From an uncultured Prevotellaceae bacterium (GTDB lineage: Bacteria; Bacteroidota; Bacteroidia; Bacteroidales; Muribaculaceae), in assembly GCA_945645715.1 (NCBI GenBank), contig CALZFJ010000094.1, positions 1 through 7,551 of the forward strand: DNA of 7,551 bases. The letters run 5' to 3'. Below the pieces are notes generated by a model. It was not told the DNA's origin and searched no databases. It saw only the letters and a program-made list of their open reading frames with translations. The translations under genes and the position numbers were made by a program. Below are positions 5,194 to 7,551 of this stretch, piece after piece. Position 1 is the first letter of the stretch, and the number at the start of each line of letters is the position of its first letter.

Positions 5194-7551
5194 TTAGAAT
5201 TTCACGGTTGCCGACAGCGGCAATGTTGCCGACGATGGTCCGGCGTGTATCACAAATTCGCCGGGTTCAGCCGTGAATCGGTGCTGCTTAACATCGTAGA
5301 AGCTGAACGCGTCGCGCGAGAGCTTTATGCTGATGCGCTTGGTCTCGCCACGCTTGAGCATCACCTTGTCGTAGCCCTTCAACTCCTTCACCGGGCGGAC
5401 TATCGAGCACTCTGTGTCGCTCACATACACCTGAGCCACCTCGGCGGCATCGCGCTTGCCCGTATTGGTCACATCGAAGCTCACCACAGCCTCAAAGTCG
5501 CCTGTTTTCTCCACACTGATGTTGCTATAAGCAAAAGTGGTGTAGCTGAGTCCGAATCCGAAGGGGAACAGCGGCTCCACACCGTTGCGGTCGTAGCCAC
5601 GATAGCCGCAGAAGATACCCTCGCCATAAATCACGCGCTTCTTGGTTTCCTGATTCTCATAGTAGTTTGCAATCGAAGGATTATCCTCAATGCGCTTCTC
5701 AATGGTCATAGGCAGCTTTCCGCTCGGCGAGATTTTTCCGGTGAGAATCTCGGCAAGGGCAGTTCCACCCTCCTCGCCGGGGTACCATGCCATCACCACA
5801 GCCTTCACCTTGTCGATCCACGATGCCATTTCCACGCCACCGCCGCTATTGATCACCACAATCACATTCTTTCCGGTGGCGATAGCCTCATTAAGCAAGT
5901 TGATTTGCATCGGGTCGATAGCAAAAGTGCGGTCGAAGCCCTCACTCTCGGTGCTCTTGTCGAATCCGAGCGAAACCACCACATTGTCGTATTTCTGCAG
6001 AGCGGCACGCAGCGAGCCGGTGTTGTGCACCTTCACGTGCAACTTAGCCACCGCATCTCGGGCGTTGTCGTAGTATTCCATTGCAATGCGATAGCTCTTG
6101 CCACCCTTTAGCGAAAGCAATCGGGTGCGGGTAGAAGCAGCGTGGTCGGTCCAGTCGGCGCATATCTCGTCGCCATCAAGCATCACGCGGTAGCCATCGT
6201 CGCCGGTAGCCTCAATCAGCACCTCGCTGTCGGCATCGAGGGTGAACGTGGTGCTCCATCGAGCCGAGAAGCCGTCGGCAGGCACACCCTCAGCGGGAGC
6301 AGCCTCTCCCCATTCGTGGTCAAGACCGCTCTCTTGGCGCGTCACCGCCGGGGTGCCTTCAAGGTTACGGTTAGCGAAATATTCAGCTTTATAGTCGAGG
6401 CTAAGATCACGGAGCCATACATCTTCGGCAATGAGATGAGCCTTCTTGCTGGCAGCCTTCAGTCCGCCCCACAGAGTGATGGCATTCACAGGGTGAACCT
6501 CGCCGCTACCCCCACCTTTCACCACGCGGTCGGCATTCGGGCCGATCACTGCCACCGAGCCTCGCAGCGGCAGCACGTTGCCGTCGTTCTTTAGCAGTAC
6601 AATTCCTTCACGTGCCATTTCGAGGGCAGCACGGCGCGACTCGGGCAGCTCCACGCCATCTTCGTGGGTAGCCTCAAGCGGCTTGTCGAGCAACCCGAAG
6701 GAAATGAGCGTGCGCATAATGTTCACTACATGCTCATCAATCACGCTCTCGGGTAGCACACCACTCTCCACAAGCGGCATCAGGTTCTTGCGGTTCATGA
6801 ATCTGGCGTCGGGCATTTCCAGGTCAAGTCCGTTCATGCAGCTGTTGAATGCCGATACGGTAGCACCCCAGTCGCTCATAAGTATTCCCTTGAAGCCCCA
6901 CTCATCGCGGAGCTTGGTGCGAAGCAACCACTCGTTTTCGGCTGTATATACGCCATTGAGCAGATTATAGCTGCACATCACAGCTCCCACGCCACCCTTG
7001 GTGATTGCCTTGCGGAAAGTGGGGAAATAAATCTCCTCCATAGTGCGCTCATCAACGTCGGAGCTTACCGTGAGTCGGTCCCACTCCTGGTTGTTGGCAG
7101 CAAAGTGCTTGATGGTTGCAATTGTGCCCATCTCCTGCACGCCAAGCACATATTCCAGTGCTGTCTCTGAGGCAAGATAGGGGTCTTCGCCGAAGTATTC
7201 AAAGTTGCGTCCGCACATCGGCGCACGATAAATGTTCACACCGGGTGCCAGAATGATTCCCACCCCGTAGGAGCGGCAATCGGCACCAATTCCGCGTCCC
7301 ACATTGCGCACTAAGTCGCGGTTCCACGATGATGCCGAAAGCACACCACAAGGATAGTAAGTGCTGTGCACGCCGTTGCGCATTCCCTGCGGGCCATCAG
7401 CCATCTTCACGGCAGGCAGTCCAAGGCGCGGAATGGCACGAATGGTAAAGCCATCGGTGTCGCCACCCATGTAATCGATTTTCTCTTCAAGAGTCATTTT
7501 TGACACAATCTCACGAGCCTCCTGAGTGTGGGCATCGGTGATTGCATGCAC
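5194..7551 (-). CDS. Glycoside hydrolase family 3 beta-glycosidase with inserted PA14 domain (5' end at window edge)
   Basis: There are 785 visible codons ending in TAA at 5194-5196. The first visible codon is GTG at 7551-7549; it could be a start or an internal Val, so treat the gene as possibly 5'-partial. No signal peptide is visible. The domain order matches GH3 enzymes of the Kluyveromyces BglI type. The N-terminal barrel (about 15-290) has MTLEEKI, MADGPQG (Asp52), GRNFEYFGEDP (114-124), IKHF (147-150) and LMSDWGA with the likely nucleophile Asp227. The second catalytic domain starts near 300 (EGIVLLKNDGNVLPL) and is interrupted by a PA14 domain (about 384-506, with ATGDDGYRVMLDG). It resumes with ESEGFDR, where Glu537 is the likely acid/base. 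A fibronectin-III-like domain (about 665-785) closes the protein. The expected reaction is retaining hydrolysis of a terminal beta-linked sugar, probably glucose; substrate and cell location cannot be read from sequence. It converges on the fimbrial genes and is a separate unit. Confidence 0.93.
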   Translation of the reverse strand: MHAITDAHTQEAREIVSKMTLEEKIDYMGGDTDGFTIRAIPRLGLPAVKMADGPQGMRNGVHSTYYPCGVLSASSWNRDLVRNVGRGIGADCRSYGVGIILAPGVNIYRAPMCGRNFEYFGEDPYLASETALEYVLGVQEMGTIATIKHFAANNQEWDRLTVSSDVDERTMEEIYFPTFRKAITKGGVGAVMCSYNLLNGVYTAENEWLLRTKLRDEWGFKGILMSDWGATVSAFNSCMNGLDLEMPDARFMNRKNLMPLVESGVLPESVIDEHVVNIMRTLISFGLLDKPLEATHEDGVELPESRRAALEMAREGIVLLKNDGNVLPLRGSVAVIGPNADRVVKGGGSGEVHPVNAITLWGGLKAASKKAHLIAEDVWLRDLSLDYKAEYFANRNLEGTPAVTRQESGLDHEWGEAAPAEGVPADGFSARWSTTFTLDADSEVLIEATGDDGYRVMLDGDEICADWTDHAASTRTRLLSLKGGKSYRIAMEYYDNARDAVAKLHVKVHNTGSLRAALQKYDNVVVSLGFDKSTESEGFDRTFAIDPMQINLLNEAIATGKNVIVVINSGGGVEMASWIDKVKAVVMAWYPGEEGGTALAEILTGKISPSGKLPMTIEKRIEDNPSIANYYENQETKKRVIYGEGIFCGYRGYDRNGVEPLFPFGFGLSYTTFAYSNISVEKTGDFEAVVSFDVTNTGKRDAAEVAQVYVSDTECSIVRPVKELKGYDKVMLKRGETKRISIKLSRDAFSFYDVKQHRFTAEPGEFVIHAGPSSATLPLSATVKF
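6034..6402 (-). other. PA14 domain inserted in the GH3 second catalytic domain
   Basis: Residues about 384-506 of the GH3 protein (visible numbering) start with LDYKAEYFANRNLEG, a typical PA14 opening. They continue with FSARWSTTFTLDADSEVLIE, the core ATGDDGYRVMLDGDEI and a closing YRIAMEYYDNARDAVAKLHV. GH3 sequence is present on both sides (HPVNAITLWGGL before, NVVVSLGFDKSTESEGFDR after), so this is an insertion rather than a fusion at an end. In related enzymes the PA14 domain borders the active site and limits which oligosaccharides fit. Boundaries are approximate. Confidence 0.85.

Noticed and set aside
5182..6111. Long open frame (309 codons) on the + strand opposite the GH3 gene
   Set aside because: It is antisense to a clear GH3 coding sequence, its protein is rich in His, Leu and Ala with no recognisable domain, and its start lies at the base of the terminator hairpin. 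It is a codon-bias shadow.
1..7551. Invertible promoter, phage, CRISPR, insertion sequence or RNA gene
   Set aside because: I looked for them because Bacteroidales surface loci are often phase-variable. The only clear inverted repeat found by eye is the terminator at 5145-5178, and there is no tRNA-like, transposase-like or spaced-repeat sequence.

Overview
The window looks like chromosomal DNA of a gut-type Bacteroidales bacterium, most likely Muribaculaceae or Prevotellaceae. The reasons are fimbrillin-family (Mfa/FimA-like) lipoproteins, GLUG-type beta-helix repeats, the absence of clear Shine-Dalgarno sequences, and about 50-57% GC in most lines counted by hand. The lineage is inferred from gene content, not from a marker gene.

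Left part (1-5114, + strand): three same-strand genes spaced as an operon. The first is cut by the left edge and shows the end of a fimbrillin-like domain followed by a large C-terminal beta-helix-like domain. The second (1786-2895) is a compact 369-residue fimbrillin-family lipoprotein. The third (2892-5114) is a 740-residue lipoprotein with a complete fimbrillin-like domain joined to a GLUG-type beta-helix domain. The gaps are 23 bp and then a 4-bp ATGA overlap. The reading is a set of surface fimbrial or adhesin subunits: the compact protein could be a shaft, anchor or accessory pilin, and the two long ones tip or adhesive subunits. The promoter and any usher or anchor partners lie outside the window.

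Middle (5115-5193): a short convergent intergenic region dominated by a perfect 12-bp hairpin with T-rich flanks on both strands, which fits a shared bidirectional terminator.

Right part (5194-7551, - strand): a glycoside hydrolase family 3 enzyme with a PA14 domain inserted in its second catalytic domain and a C-terminal fibronectin-III-like domain. It runs to the right edge, so its true start is not certain. It is transcribed toward the fimbrial genes and is a separate transcription unit. No functional link with them can be shown.

I saw no tRNA, rRNA, CRISPR, insertion sequence or invertible-promoter repeat. I do not see strong evidence for a wholly new system. The most interesting content is the composite fimbrillin/beta-helix architecture and an aromatic-rich insertion in the first gene.
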